Of a stretch of 64,000 nt of DNA, positions 20,969-33,085 are shown piece by piece; position 1 is the first letter of the stretch; the number at the start of each line of letters is the position of its first letter. The position numbers and the translations under genes were made by a program. Below the pieces are notes generated by a model, which did no database searches, was not told the origin of the DNA, and saw only the letters and a list, made by a program, of their open reading frames with translations. Origin of the DNA: Sthenelais limicola (taxonomy: Eukaryota > Annelida > Polychaeta > Phyllodocida > Sigalionidae); assembly GCA_942159475.1 (NCBI GenBank), contig OW804097.1, forward strand, positions 38,576,298 to 38,640,297. Direction: 5' to 3'.

Positions 20969-21592
20969 GGGGGCCCACACTGATGGCGATTGGCTTTGTG
21001 ATAAGCTTTGCAATAAGGTTTGTGATGAAATGGAACATTTTCTATCACAAACATAATCCTGTCGCAGCAGTTTGGGCTACTTCCCGATTGGTTTTGCCAT
21101 GAATTTTGCGACGGAAAAAGTTGCGGAGTTAATCGCAAAATTATTCAACATGTTTAATATTTGTTTGCGATATGTAGTCTATCGGAAGAAGTTAATAATT
21201 ATGCTTTGTGATTGATCGCAAAAGTGTGTTCTGCTTTGCGATGGACTTTGTGATATAGAACTCAAAATCTTCTGCTAAAGTCAGGTAATTACATATCGCA
21301 AAACGACGATGGTTCAGCACGAAATAACACCAGGAAGAAAATGAGTAAGTTTCGTTTTTTTTATTTCTTTCTCAACGTTTCGATCAGTGTGATCTTCATC
21401 AGGAGAATGGTTAGTTTGCTGGGTTTGTGGGTAGTTTTTATAGTGAGATGGTATCGCAAAACTCTGTCTCAAACCATGTCATAACAAAAGTCTATTTGCG
21501 ATGCACTTTTGTGATAATTTATTTCCATACTCATTGGAAAGGTTAATCACCAAATCCTATCACAAAGCTCATTGCCGTTAGTGTGGGCCCCC
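20969..21592. mobile_element. R6 TIR element (624 bp)
   Basis: The left end GGGGGCCCACACTGATGGCG then ATTGGCTTTGTGATA is mirrored by TATCACAAAGCTCATTGCCG then TTAGTGTGGGCCCCC. The interior repeats TTTGCGAT/ATCGCAAA-type motifs. No coding region; TSD unclear. A Penelope/hammerhead-like segment lies inside at about 21330-21440. Confidence 0.75.
21376..21402 (-). ncRNA. hammerhead-like core motif
   Basis: On the minus strand CTGATGA is followed by GATC-loop-GATC and then GAAAC, the order of a hammerhead ribozyme core. The following GTTGAGAAAG and A-rich stretch recall Penelope-type terminal repeats, which are known to carry such ribozymes. One extra A before stem II and no proven stem I or cleavage site make catalytic function uncertain. 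Confidence 0.35.
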
Positions 21593-21593
21593 C

Positions 21594-22061
21594 AATAATC
21601 CTCTACCCTCCAAGACAGGCCAGATCGGGTAACCGGCGTTTAATGACACTTAACTGACCAAAGCATCTGGCTTTTCTCCCCTTCCCTCTTCCCCCTTCCC
21701 CCTTCCCTGGAATCCGCCACCAGACTATAGCTCCGAATTCCTCACCTCATCTCCACATCTAAAGATTATTTCACTTTGTATTGAAAAGTCTTTTTTTGAA
21801 AATATCTTGAAAGTGACATAAGGAGAAATGATAACGAGCCTTAACGAAACCTAATCCGTTGGATTCAGTAATCCCATTGGAAGGGATTTTTAAATAATTA
21901 ATGTAATTAATCGGCTCATTAAGACAATCACAGGTGTCCATTACAAATTTGCATTTTAATGGAGTTGCCGGAGTCAAAGGGGAATATCTGTTGAATCACC
22001 AGAAAACAACTATTTTTAATGATCAGAGAGAAATGATTGATGAAGAAGAATAGATACTACA
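21594..22061. other. unassigned stretch
   Basis: Pyrimidine-rich tract (CTTCCC)n at about 21675-21710, then AT-rich DNA with no recognised feature. Confidence 0.4.
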
Positions 22062-22114
22062 GGGTCAGATCTTCAGAAATTGGGTGAATTGTACATTTTC
22101 TGAAGATCTGAGCC
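22062..22114. mobile_element. R1 terminus-only derivative
   Basis: 53 bp: GGGTCAGATCTTCAGAAATT joined almost directly to AATTGTACATTTTCTGAAGA then TCTGAGCC. A near-complete internal deletion of R1. Confidence 0.65.
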
Positions 22115-22128
22115 ATAATTATATGCAT

Positions 22129-22338
22129 GGGTCATATTTTCCGAAAATGTACAATTGGCAGCTCAACATATTAAAGAAAATGATAAATACAAATTTATGA
22201 GTATATTTGGCATCGCATTGATTTAAAGTATCAGTTCTGTTATATTAAATTGAATTTTGAAGCTTATTTCTGTCTTAAATGTGGGTTATTTGAGAAGGTT
22301 GGTGAAGTTAAATTGTACATTTTCTGAAAGTCTGACCC
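22129..22338 (-). mobile_element. R1 MITE
   Basis: Reverse R1 with both termini, 210 bp. Flanks GCAT and ATAT. Confidence 0.8.
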
Positions 22339-22559
22339 ATATATGCGAAGCCCTACGCTACCTTAGGAACAGGCACATAACACAATCTTTACCATTAAGA
22401 TACTATTTCTGCCAGGCACTGTGTATCAAGGGGGACAGGGAGGGAGCCGCAGGCCAACAGGGAGTCTGAGCAGGGAGTACCCACATTTCCACTTATAGTT
22501 GTACGTCTTTCCCAAGACCTAGATTCATATTTCTAAATTTATTGTGTACTGCAAGTCAT

Positions 22560-22865
22560 GTTTGTAGGGATCGCAATCATGAAATCTGACATACGAATAT
22601 TTGGGAACATTCTCATAAAAATTGCAAGAATGTTTTGACGAATATCACAGCTTGTGTAAATAATCTAAGTTAACCAAATGCATGATGGGAAAGATGGGGA
22701 CCTGTGGTATGGAAACACGTATAACACATGGATATTGACATTCGCACATTGATAAATATCCCATGCTGAACATGGCATGATTTTTATAGATGTTACAATG
22801 TACCATTAGTCCCATAATGCCATGCGAATCAGGATTCAAAATGGCGGCTATGCAACTCCCCTATT
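22560..22865 (-). repeat. RX repeat, uninterrupted copy
   Basis: In reverse it matches 10205-10905 (GCATAGCCGCC, GGGACTAATGGTACA, CATCATGCATTTGGTT, CTGTGATATT) without the 400-bp insertion found there. Confidence 0.6.
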
Positions 22866-23915
22866 AAATAAAAAAAGTGAGCTATTACTATTTATATTCA
22901 AGACTTATACTTTGCTTGTATTGGAATTCGTCTGTTCGAACAGTAGTTGACACACGATTGCCTCCTACCTTTAAAGAGATAAACCACTGTCATATGCACT
23001 GCTGCAGGCGGGAGTTCAAGGAACTAATACATGAAAAATAAGGAGTGACAATATTTTTTTCAAACTTTGTCTTGAGAAAGAACATGGTTGGAGGATAACA
23101 AAAAGCAAAAAAAAATGGATCTCAGCATATTTTTTTTTCATTCTAGAGACCATCAAATTTTAGTATTTGAGTATGTGGGGAAAATGGATATTTTCTCAGT
23201 TTTTCCAAGATTTCAGACAGACAAATAACATTTGTCAGTTGAAATGACTTCTAAACATAGCCACTATACAGGTTTACCCTCAAGTATGAAAAAACAGGGT
23301 ATCAACATATTTTGAAAGATATTATTCAGCATTGAAAATCTTCAATATTCCTGTTTTTAACTCATCTGGATGCAGATTCAGTTGAATAACTTTTTTAAAA
23401 AGTCGGTGACCCCCATTTTTTATTGCTTGAGAGGGTAAAGGAATATGTTAGCTATGCCTACAGAGATTTTTGTAATGGGATCGTACACCATTCTCATGCC
23501 ATGACCATCGTGGTATAATCCCTAAGTATTGTATTGCACTGTCTCTGTTCCATGTGCAGCAGCTGTTGTTTTGCTTAGAGGGAAGGAAGGGCCGGTTATA
23601 CTGGCCCTGATTTGCCATGGTTGATTGCAAAGGGTTGACAGGTCCTTGTCATAAATAGAAGTAAAAAAAACCTTATTAAAGGGACTAAGGACATTGTCTG
23701 AAGATCTGACCCATGTATGGCCGTAATAGAAGAAATGAACAGACGCGTTCCAATGTTTATTGTCATAGCAGCTGTCCAAACTATTACCACTGTGCTTTAG
23801 GAATGGCATATACGTCATTGTTATGGCGGTCGCCTCAGCGGCCTGGTAATAGTATATCTAAACAAATGATTATCAAATGAGGAATGTTAATAGTTAATAG
23901 TTTAAACAAATAAAT
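22866..23915. other. unassigned 1-kb stretch
   Basis: AT-rich DNA without TIRs or tandem repeats. Three overlapping minus-strand ORFs of 60-98 codons at 23448-23818 show no motif. A lone R1 terminus (GAAGATCTGACCC) lies at about 23699-23711. Confidence 0.4.
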
Positions 23916-24149
23916 GGGTTAGATCTTCACAAAATGTACAATCGACCACCCTACACATTCAGTAGAACCTGTTAAATTAGACTGAAAAATGGTAAATACT
24001 AGATATATCTGAGTATATTTTGTATTGCCTTGATTCAAACAATCTATTTGGTTTTGTTGAACTGAATTTTTTACCTGATTTTTGCCTTAAATGAGGTTAA
24101 TTTGAGAAGATTGAAGAAGGCGACTTGTACATTTTCTACACGCTGAACT
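23916..24149 (-). mobile_element. R1 MITE, diverged
   Basis: Reverse R1 from GGGTTAGATCTTCACAAAAT to TACATTTTCTACACGCTGAA. Both termini decayed. Confidence 0.65.
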
Positions 24150-24878
24150 TAAACCCTCATTTATGTTTTATCATCATTATATTGTTATTAATTTATTAGT
24201 TTTCTCACTAGTAAACTCTCTTCTATAAAGGTAACGGCTGGAAGTGCTGGGATCTTTGTCTGTAATTTATTGACAAATACACAATTGTTCAATTCAATTT
24301 AATTCAGATGTTATATGTCGATAATTTGCACATGCGCCTGATGGATATTATTATGCCATTCCCGGCACATGCTACTTTTGGTCCACTCTTAAATTTCTTA
24401 CCCATATATGTGAGTGGTTGGGGGTTGGGGTTGCGGTTGGGGTGGGGGCGGTAGGGAAGAGTTTAATCTTTATTAGAAGCATTCATACAGACAATGCAGA
24501 CAGTTTATCTTAGCTTATTACATCACTGATGGTATATTTGATAGCCCTAGCGTATGACACAATGATCTAGCATTTCTATGTTTCGTATGTGTACTTATTA
24601 GTAAAAGAATTTACTGAATCCATTCCATGCATGCTTGTTTTACAAACCCTAAATAAATCTTTAGTTATCAGTTTTAACTGATCATACCACGATCGGGGGT
24701 TGTACACGGTGCAAATGAGTGGATACACGCTATCGTATGTTGTCACAGAGTAAACAGAGTAAATCAGTAATTATGGCCGGTCATTGGAGCAAAGTGAGGT
24801 AAATAAATAGTGTGTTTATATCTTTTTTTTAAGCTATGAGATCATGGGATGAAAATAGAATGCAACTCAGTTGGTATC
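24150..24878. other. unassigned stretch
   Basis: Only a short G/T-rich run (about 24410-24455) stands out. Confidence 0.4.
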
Positions 24879-25000
24879 TGACTTACAGCATAATTATGAT
24901 GTCCGCTCATTTTCTTCGACCAGGGATATCACTCAAAGCCTGCAGATTATTGTGACATCCCTGGTCGAAACAACTTGTGGGCATTGTATATGGTAAGTCA
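24879..25000. repeat. snap-back hairpin
   Basis: TGACTTAC...TTTCTTCGACCAGGGAT pairs with ATCCCTGGTCGAAACAA...GTAAGTCA. Confidence 0.7.
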
Positions 25001-25544
25001 TATACCAGCCTCATTACATCCTATAATAGAATATTATATTCCCGAATCAGACAATCACGATAGATGAAGTTGTGGCAAATGAGCCGGCAACTTTGTCGGC
25101 CGCCAAATGCCAGATATTCTTATGATATAATTTGATTTTTGACAAGAGCTCTCTCTATAAATTATCACTATATGTAGCATATAGAACATATTATATCTAC
25201 ACAAAATATTACTTGCTGAAAAAGAAAACACTTTAGGTACAATACATGTGATTGGGCGCCTTTGTTTGTTAGGAAACAAAAGAAGATTATAGATGATGCA
25301 GCTTCTACCAATAAAGAGAGACTAGGCCCGACTAGGCATTGCTGTGACTGTAGAAAATAACGTATACGTGATGCATGAGCCAATATCCTGATGCCGGCGA
25401 TAGCATCAGTAGCAACTAGGAACAGTAGAGAGATTTATATGCTGATTATACGGTACGATACGGGTGATCCATAGGACCATGGCAACTCCTCTATTATTTA
25501 GACATGAGTATTTTGTTACAAACATGGTCCTATACTGCTGAGAG
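25001..25544. other. unassigned stretch
   Basis: Two overlapping minus ORFs of 71-74 codons (25055-25383) without recognisable domains; no repeat structure seen. Confidence 0.35.
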
Positions 25545-25776
25545 AAACATTTTCAGAAAAAACAATTCACCTTCACAAATCCTCTCAAATAACCCACTTT
25601 TGAGGCAGAAATGAGCTTCAAAATTCAGTTCAACATAACCAAAAAGATTGTTTGAATCAAGGCAATGTCAAATATCCTCAGATATATACCTGGTATTGAC
25701 GATTTTACAGTCTAATTTAGCAAAATTTACTAAATGTGTAGATCTGCCAATTGTACATTTTCTGAAGATCTGACCC
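25545..25776 (+). mobile_element. R1 MITE
   Basis: The left terminus is damaged (begins at about ATTTTCAGAAAAAACAATTC); the right terminus GAAGATCTGACCC is intact. Confidence 0.75.
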
Positions 25777-25824
25777 TTATGTTCCTATATATACTGTTGA
25801 GAGAAACATTTCCCAGGGATATAG

Positions 25825-26059
25825 AGGTCAGATTTTTAGAAAATGTACAAATCAACTTCGCCAATCTTCTGACGTAACCCAAATTTCAGACGAAAATAAA
25901 GTTCAAAATACAGATCAACCTAACCAAACAGATTGCTAGAATCAACCCAATGCCGAATATAAGCGAATTAACATAGTATTGGCCAAATTGCAGCCTCATT
26001 TAGCCGAATTTACTAAATGTGTACAGATGCCAATTGTACATTTTTTGAAAATCTGACCC
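25825..26059 (+). mobile_element. R1 MITE, complete
   Basis: 235 bp, AGGTCAGATTTTTAGAAAAT to GAAAATCTGACCC. Flanks ATAG and ATAT. Confidence 0.8.
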
Positions 26060-26066
26060 ATATATA

Positions 26067-26300
26067 GCTCAGATTTTCAGAAAATGTACAATTCACCTTC
26101 ACCAATCCTGCCAAATAACCCACATTTAAGACAAAAATGAGCTTCAAAATGCAGTTTAACATAACAAAACTGATATTTTAAATCAATGTGATACTAAATA
26201 TACTCAGATATACACAGTATTCTTCATTTTTCAGCATTATTTAGCAGAATTACCTAAATGTGTAGAGCTGCCAATTGTATATTTTCTGTAAATCTAACAC
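26067..26300 (+). mobile_element. R1 MITE, complete
   Basis: Starts 7 bp after the previous copy: GCTCAGATTTTCAGAAAATG to TGTAAATCTAACAC. Different subfamily (GAGCTTCAAAATGCAG instead of AAAGTTCAAAATACAG). Confidence 0.8.
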
Positions 26301-26622
26301 ATATATACGTTTGCTGGTTGATTTTGATGTATTTAAAACTGCGGCCAAGGTCCTCGTTAATGGTATGAAAGCCCTGTATCTATTCTGGTGTTATAATCTA
26401 ATAATCTAATCTAATGATATAATATAATAAATTATAATATAACTTAATCGAATTTGGTTGTCACTTATTGGTGAACATAGCTTTGTCTAAATTATAGTAC
26501 ACCTTCAGGTATTAGCAATTCTGGATACTAGTATTTATTTTTTCTGTTTTTTGTCTGGTCGGCCGACCTCAGGCGTAGGCGGACGACCACCGTAAGGTGA
26601 GCAGCTGTTATCCACAAAATGA

Positions 26623-26757
26623 ATAGACAGATTGCTTGGATCACTGCAATGCCAAATATACTCGATTTTAGCTAGTATTCACCAAATTGCAGCCTAATTT
26701 AGCAGACTTTTCTAAATGTATACAACTGCCAATTGTACATTTTCTGAAAATCTGACC
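26623..26757 (+). mobile_element. R1 MITE, 5'-truncated
   Basis: Distal part of R1 from CAGATTGCTTGGATC to GAAAATCTGACCA. Confidence 0.7.
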
Positions 26758-26769
26758 AATGTAATAATA

Positions 26770-27180
26770 TATGATGCGTTCCAGGAAAATGATTCACAAG
26801 TCACAAGATCGATATTTTTCATAGTGATTTTTTTTTACAAGATTTCTTTATTGAAATGTTCTGATTTTTAGAGGATTGAGCACGTATAGTCATATAAATC
26901 CATGTAACAAATTTCGGGACACTGTATCAAATAGCATAATCTGAAGGCCTTCGTATGGAGTATATTTAGTTACTTTACTGATAAAAATTACACATTCAGA
27001 AACATTGCCAACTTTTTTTTTCAAAAATAAAAATATCAAACATGACATATAGAAACACTTCTTAGATGTCCTTCATGTTTACTATGATTGGAATCTGCTT
27101 GATCTCCTCGTTTCAAATATGATGATATCTCAAAATCCATTTTTTGCGATTTATGACTCATTTTCCTAAAACGGATCACA
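26770..27180 (-). mobile_element. R2 MITE, complete
   Basis: Both termini present: TATGATGCGTTCCAGGAAAA and CATTTTCCTAAAACGGATCA, with subterminal TCACAAGTC mirrored by GATTTATGACTC. Used here as the reference for R2 continuity. Confidence 0.8.
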
Positions 27181-27353
27181 TTATAATCACAAAGACACTG
27201 TGTGATTCAATGATGTAACTATACCTGAATAAATAATTGAAACAAAACAGATAAAACTGAGCTGGCATAAGTATTACACCGAAAATCCCATTTGAAAACA
27301 TAAATTGCTTTTACTAAAATATGTACTATATATGTACACTATCGTCTGTACAT

Positions 27354-27588
27354 GGGTGAAATCGTTAGAAAATGTACAATTCATCTTCACCAATCCTCTC
27401 AAATAACCCAAATTTAAGGCAAAAATCAGGTTCAAAATTCAGTTCCACATAACCAAACAGATTGTTTGAATCAAGGCAATGTCAAATATACTCAGATATA
27501 TCTGGTATTGTCCATTTTACAGCTTAATTTAGCAGAATCTACTAAATGTGTAGATCTGCCGATTGTACATTTTCTGAAGATCTGACCC
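27354..27588 (+). mobile_element. R1 MITE, complete
   Basis: 235 bp, GGGTGAAATCGTTAGAAAAT to GAAGATCTGACCC. Flanks ACAT and ATAT. Confidence 0.82.
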
Positions 27589-27843
27589 ATATATATATAG
27601 TCCTATTAGTTTCAGCATGGCGATATTAGGCTAACTTCCATGTAACTTTAGATATACATAAATACAGTGAACATATGCAAACCTAAACAGCGATAACTCC
27701 GACTGCTATAGGTTATTACATTTCATGACTACTTAATATTTAACATTTTCGGGAAAAACAGCCATTAATGGGGAGGAGCGCTACTTGTACAGTGACCTAC
27801 AATCTCAAATGCTGATGTACATGTTCGAGGGCTTATTTCATAT

Positions 27844-28262
27844 TACGTGTGTTATAAAGAATCCACAATCTATCAAGGCAAAACCTGGATTCTGAGATAT
27901 CATCATATTTAAAAAGATGAGATCAAGGGGATTTCAATGATAGTAAATATTAGGACACCTAAAAAGTATTTCTAAATTTTATGTTGGATATTCTTATTTA
28001 AAAAAAAAAAAAAGGTGTTTAATTAATATTTCTGGGTTAGCAATTACTAGTAAAGTAATTAAATATACTGCATAGGATGACCTCTAAAACGCAAGGATAT
28101 ATTCAATACACAGTCTTCAAATTTGATACATACATCTATACGAGCTTAGGCGCCAAACTCATAAAAAATGAGAAGATTCCAAAAAAGACATCTTGTGGAT
28201 AAATCACTTTGTCAATTATCAATTCTGCGACTTGTGACCCATTTTCCTGCAACACATCACAT
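27844..28262 (+). mobile_element. R2 MITE, diverged left end
   Basis: GAGATATCATCATATTTAAA through AAACGCAAGGATATATTCAA to GCGACTTGTGACCCATTTTC...AACACATCACA. The left terminus is only weakly recognisable. Confidence 0.7.
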
Positions 28263-28599
28263 TTCTGCAATGTCCCAGCAGCCGATGATGTATCTCTACC
28301 GAGAATGTCAAAGGAAACGTACATTAAATATTGCTGTGTACTATTTGTCTTCGTGATTCCCTCATTGGCTGATGGTAAGTGCGTCGACAGTCAAGCTCGG
28401 TTTTTTATGCATGTTCCGCAATTTCTAGCATAGATTGGTTGAGTTGTATAAAGGTCTACGCGTGATAGCACGGCGCGGGTGGAGGGTTGTTTTTTAATGC
28501 AGCAAACCTAGTATGTACTAAATATATTACCTAAATATATTACCTATATTACTAGAATAGAATAGATACAATTTATTTGTCCAAATTAAGTACAGTTAA
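28263..28599. other. unassigned stretch
   Basis: Overlapping 62-74-codon ORFs, no motif seen; AT-rich towards the R5 copy. Confidence 0.35.
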
Positions 28600-28820
28600 G
28601 GGTGGCCTCCACTGGCTGCGGTAGGCTCTGCAGTAAGCTCTGCGGTAAGCTCTGCGGTAAGCCTTGCGATGGTGCTGTGATAGTGTTGAGTGGTGAGGAC
28701 CTGCCTACATGGCCAGTGAACCATGTAAGCAGGATCTCGTCATTCCTCTCCACCTACAGAACCAGCACAACACCATTGCAAGGCTTACCGCAGAGCTTAC
28801 CGCAGCCAGTGGAGACCACC
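28600..28820. mobile_element. R5 MITE copy
   Basis: GGGTGGCCTCCACTGGCTGC at the left, CAGTGGAGACCACC at the right, with the GGTAAGCYCTGCGGTAAGC subterminal array and its mirror. Left flank TTAA, right flank TTTT, consistent with a decayed TTAA site. Close relative of 3-212. Confidence 0.85.
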
Positions 28821-29144
28821 TTTTACAGTGGATTGTAGACAAACAGGTTGACATGCTTATGCATCGAATCAAAGTCCAATGTATCTTCCAGCGGTTACCT
28901 TAATTTGGAATAATTTCAAAGATGCTACCTTTGGCTAAACATTATAGTTGAGTATGGGGCCAAGTGACTAGTAATACATAAAAAATAGCAATGAGACAGA
29001 AAGTAGAAAAATATGGAGCATTTTCCATTGCCATATAATAAAGTACATTATCATATATGTTACATATTTTTAAAATATGACTATTTGATGTAACAGTGTA
29101 ACAATGGTGAGAACTGTACAGTTACAACCCCATAGAATATATAT
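28821..29144. other. unassigned AT-rich stretch
   Basis: No ORF, TIR or tandem structure recognised. Confidence 0.4.
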
Positions 29145-30430
29145 GGTCAGTTCTCACGAAAAGAGCACACGGGCAATTTTGGACTCTACATGAAAATCAT
29201 TTTCTTGTATATGAATAAATATTATATCAAACGATGCACCTTATATAGACCTTTGAGGGGACATATACTTTTACAGAGCTAAAATAAAAAATGGCTGCCC
29301 TATATGCTGAAAACTACCTAAATTACACACTTTTCTGAAGAGAAAAAATATATTTTGTCAAATAAAGTTTACTCAGCATTGTAAAAAATATCAAATGATT
29401 ATAATATGTGTCTGTAATAATGCTTACACCTGTTGGCTATTCATACATAACAAATATAGTGATTCAAAATATTTTCAATTTCTTTAAATTCACTTTTTGA
29501 TTTGGGGAATTTTAACGTTGCCATCCCAACGCTCTTTTGAACTGGTTGCCAAAGGATGAAAAATAAATATTTAGTCAGAATTTGTTCATGGAATGTAATC
29601 TCCAACAACTCTATTTTAAATTGAAATATTGACTAATCACATACTCGAAAAACTGTTTCAATGAGAACTGAATATTTAAAAAAAGGTCATGTTGGGGAAG
29701 TGGTAACGTTGCCAACCCAACGACATCCATTTCAAAACTGTGCCTAAACAATTTTAGATTATCTAATGAAACTTAGTCATTTTAAAGCATCTGTTTAGAG
29801 GTTCATGCCATAAAATTTAAAATTTCAATCTAACATTTTTTCTGCTATCTTTGGACTGAATTTAGCTGGTGTTGCCACCCCGATGCAGCAGTGGGGTGGC
29901 AACACAAAATAATGGTACAGAATAATTTTGGTTGAGACCAATGACATGTAATATAATGGGAAAGCTATGTCATTTTGCTATAAGAATCAATAAAAAAATA
30001 TTGATTTTGAGAAATCATGAATATTAGACAAGGTATAGAACAAGGCCATGTCCTTTGATTTTAAGTGTCAAAATAATAATACAATTTTCAAATGTAGTTC
30101 CTAAAAATAGAAAAATGAAAAAAAAATCCAATTTTCAACCAATGTTTCAGTTGAAACGTTAGCTTAACAATAGAATAATTAACAAAAATATTGAAATCTA
30201 AAAAATGCTCTGCATTACCACTACCATGTTTATATCTAAAAGCATTGGTATGGCAACGTTAGAAAATGAATATCCCAGCAAATGCACAGTTTTCAAAATT
30301 AGTGTTCTCAATTTTTATTTTGAACCCTTCAATATATGTACAATGATATGTGCAAATGGCAAAAAGTTTCAATGCATTTGAAATTTTAGCCAAAAATACC
30401 CCCCGTGTACCCATTTCGTGAGAACTGACC
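29145..30430. mobile_element. R3 non-autonomous element, copy 2
   Basis: 1,286 bp in the same orientation as 7142-8427 and nearly identical across the alignment, including the GTTGCCA motifs and the central palindrome. Left flank ATAT, right flank ATTA. Noncoding. Confidence 0.85.
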
Positions 30431-30440
30431 ATTATATATA

Positions 30441-30543
30441 GAACTACCCGGGATTCGAGGCGGGAGTGAATATTCACCAATGACGGTCAAGGGGCGGTAG
30501 CCCCGCGACCGTCATCGGTGAATATTCCAGACGCCAAGAATCC
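30441..30543. repeat. snap-back hairpin
   Basis: GAACTACCCGGGATTCGAGG...GTGAATATTCACC pairs with GGTGAATATTCC...AATCCAAGGGTTGTTC around a GGGGCGGTAGCCCC loop, 10 bp beyond the R3 copy. Confidence 0.75.
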
Positions 30544-32064
30544 AAGGGTTGTTCTATGTTTATTTCACCCCCAACACTTTAAAAATGTTAAAAAATTATC
30601 ATTTACCACCATTTTGAGGAATAAATAGCTTTTATACACGCATTACCTTCATATTTGTCACCTGGATTCGCTTCAATTCGAGGGGAAGGCTTCGCCTCAA
30701 GCTAATGTATTCATACGCCAATTTTCTCACTGATGTGAAACGGCCCGACAACTCTGCGCATAAATAAGATCGAGAAATGTCAGAGAATTGGATGTTTTTC
30801 CGACTTTTATTTCACGCCGCATACTTAAATAATGATTAATTAAAATGATCTAAAGCGATTTTGAGGAATAAATCCTTTATTTAGCCTGATTCACTCTGAA
30901 AACATGCCTGAAAAAAGATTCGGAAGGCCGGAAAGCACGCATGCGCATAGGTTTCATCTGCTTTCTTCCCGCTTACCGAAGGGGCAAAATGGCTATTTAC
31001 ATAGTTTATATCGTTTGTCAGCTGTTAAATACACATCAACAACCAAGAATAGAACATGGAGATTCTATTATACGAAGATTTGACTGTGAAAGAATCATAA
31101 CTCTCTTGGATTATCGATTTTAATGGGAAAACATGTGACGATTCTGAAGCAAGATGGCGGCTGCCTCCCCAAGCCTTGCTTGGCAACGAGCCAAGCCAAG
31201 AATCTTTCAATGAAATATGGACATTTTAACTTTGACTTGTGATTTATTCTCTCCTGGATAGTACTCAAGGGATATTATGCCTGGAATATTGTGCCTGAAT
31301 TTACTTGTGGATTATGTTACCTGTTTATGCATTGAGGACGATACATTAGGGTAAGTCATGTTTCTACGAACGGTTACATGATTCATGAAAGGACAGGGCC
31401 CGCCTCGATCTTCTGTTTGTCTGCTTGTTTCAATATTAACCTGGGCAGCAAACAGAATATTGAGTCAAGGTCTTAGTCTAAACTTCAAATTGTTTTAATC
31501 AATGGTAATATATGGTTGCTGACAATGTTTTATTTGTTCATGTCGAATTCTAGCAGAATTCTGCTTCCGTGTCGGAACTACTTTCAACATGACCCAGAAA
31601 TGATTTTTTATGCAATGAAAACACTAGAAACTAGGTCGGTGGTGTATTGCCCGTAAGCAATATCACATCAGTTACTGACCAGCTAAACAATATCCAGAGC
31701 CTATGTTATCTCTATGGGCTGAGCATATCGAGGGTGAAATGGTCGGATGATAAATTAAGTATAGTCCAATATACTTCAGACTGTACATGTGGGTTTTATA
31801 GTAAGTAACAGGTGTTAATATCACGTGTTATTTCAGCTTCTAATACATTCTCATATTATTTTCGGCCAGAGTGGCACAAAATTCATGTAGACTGTGTAAG
31901 ACTGGGTAAGGGTTTACCTTAAGACAGAGGCATCAGATCTCAACGCAGTACTATTGATATGTATACAGACTCTACGTCTGTAAGATCAATTCATACTTAT
32001 CTCACAAGACATACAGTTGTATAGTATCTACATAACCAAACGCTACATGTATACATACATAAGG
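30544..32064. other. unassigned 1.5-kb stretch
   Basis: Largest region without recognised repeats. TTTTGAGGAATAAATMSYTTT occurs twice (about 30612 and 30862). The opposed 60-61-codon ORFs at 30941-31210 show no domain. Possibly host intergenic or intronic DNA. Confidence 0.4.
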
Positions 32065-32095
32065 GTCAGGTCGCCTAGAAATGTACAATTGCTTC
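32065..32095 (+). mobile_element. R1 terminal fragment
   Basis: GGGTCAGGTCGCCTAGAAAT then GTACAATT only. Confidence 0.45.
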
Positions 32096-32550
32096 AGATT
32101 TCCATGAATTCCGACTTTGAGGATAAATTACAGTAACGATATTAAAATAAGTACCTATAGCCGCACTTCCATGCATGTTGGGCTTTAGCTTCCTAGTAGG
32201 GCATTAATATGCTTGACCTGTTATTTTCAGCCTTTCAATAAGAGATATTCTTATATATTTGGGACGGAAAGAACATTCTTAGAATCATGTTAAAGTATCA
32301 GTAGAATTAGGTCTATCCTAAATAATTCTAAAAAAACTGGAGGTCTGCGCGAATTTGTCTCTGACTGAGGAGGTTTTATACAAATCTTTATAACGGTCCG
32401 GACACAGGGCCAAAATAGATAATAGGGTCATAACACCTGCTCAGAGACATTGTATTATATTTCTTTATGTTCTAAACTTAACAAGTAATACCCTTCCCTG
32501 TGCTGCCCCAAATCGGGTTTCTATATAAGTAATAGGACGCAAGCTAGTGG

Positions 32551-32562
32551 GGGGGGGGGGGG
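32551..32562. repeat. poly(G) tract
   Basis: Twelve consecutive G's; length may be unreliable in the assembly. Confidence 0.8.
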
Positions 32563-32845
32563 ATGGGGACAAAGGAAAACAATTTCCGAAATGACATAAA
32601 TAAATCAGAGCCAGGCAGAGATATGCTATCATACATCAGTGCACCCGTGTTAGTAAGCCTGAGGCAAACCCCCATCTCTCGCCAACCATAGGATTTATAT
32701 GTAGAGCACTCCATATACTACTCACACGACGCTTGTTTATTGAAGCAGCTACATACTCCATCACACCCTTCATATGCATACCCCAGCTAAGCCAACAACC
32801 CCAAACCCTTGGGTAAGCAAGAGGCCAGTTTTTGCTCCAGTATAT

Positions 32846-33085
32846 GGGACTGTTCATAATTAACCCTGGGGGGGGGGGGGGGGGTGTGGGGGGGGGGGGG
32901 GGAGAATTTGCGACAAATTCTTCTGCAAAATTGTTTAAAGTCTTTTTGCGAAATTTCGTGCACCTCCCCCTTGAAAGTTTGTACAAAATTTCATAACCCC
33001 CCCCCCCTCTACCCTTCATCCTTGTAGTTCTGAGTATATGCAAAAAAAGATGCCCCTCACACACTTTTAGAGTCTCCAATTTGCA
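32846..33085. repeat. G/C-tract repeat, copy 1
   Basis: Starts GGGACTGTTCATAATTAACC followed by long G runs (32869-32902). Contains the CAAAATTTCATAACCCCCCC and TTTTAGAGTCT motifs also found at 35060-35412. Confidence 0.6.

Noticed and set aside
32636..33079. 147-codon minus ORF with a proline run
   Set aside because: The proline run is the long G tract translated in reverse; no domain and unreliable homopolymers.
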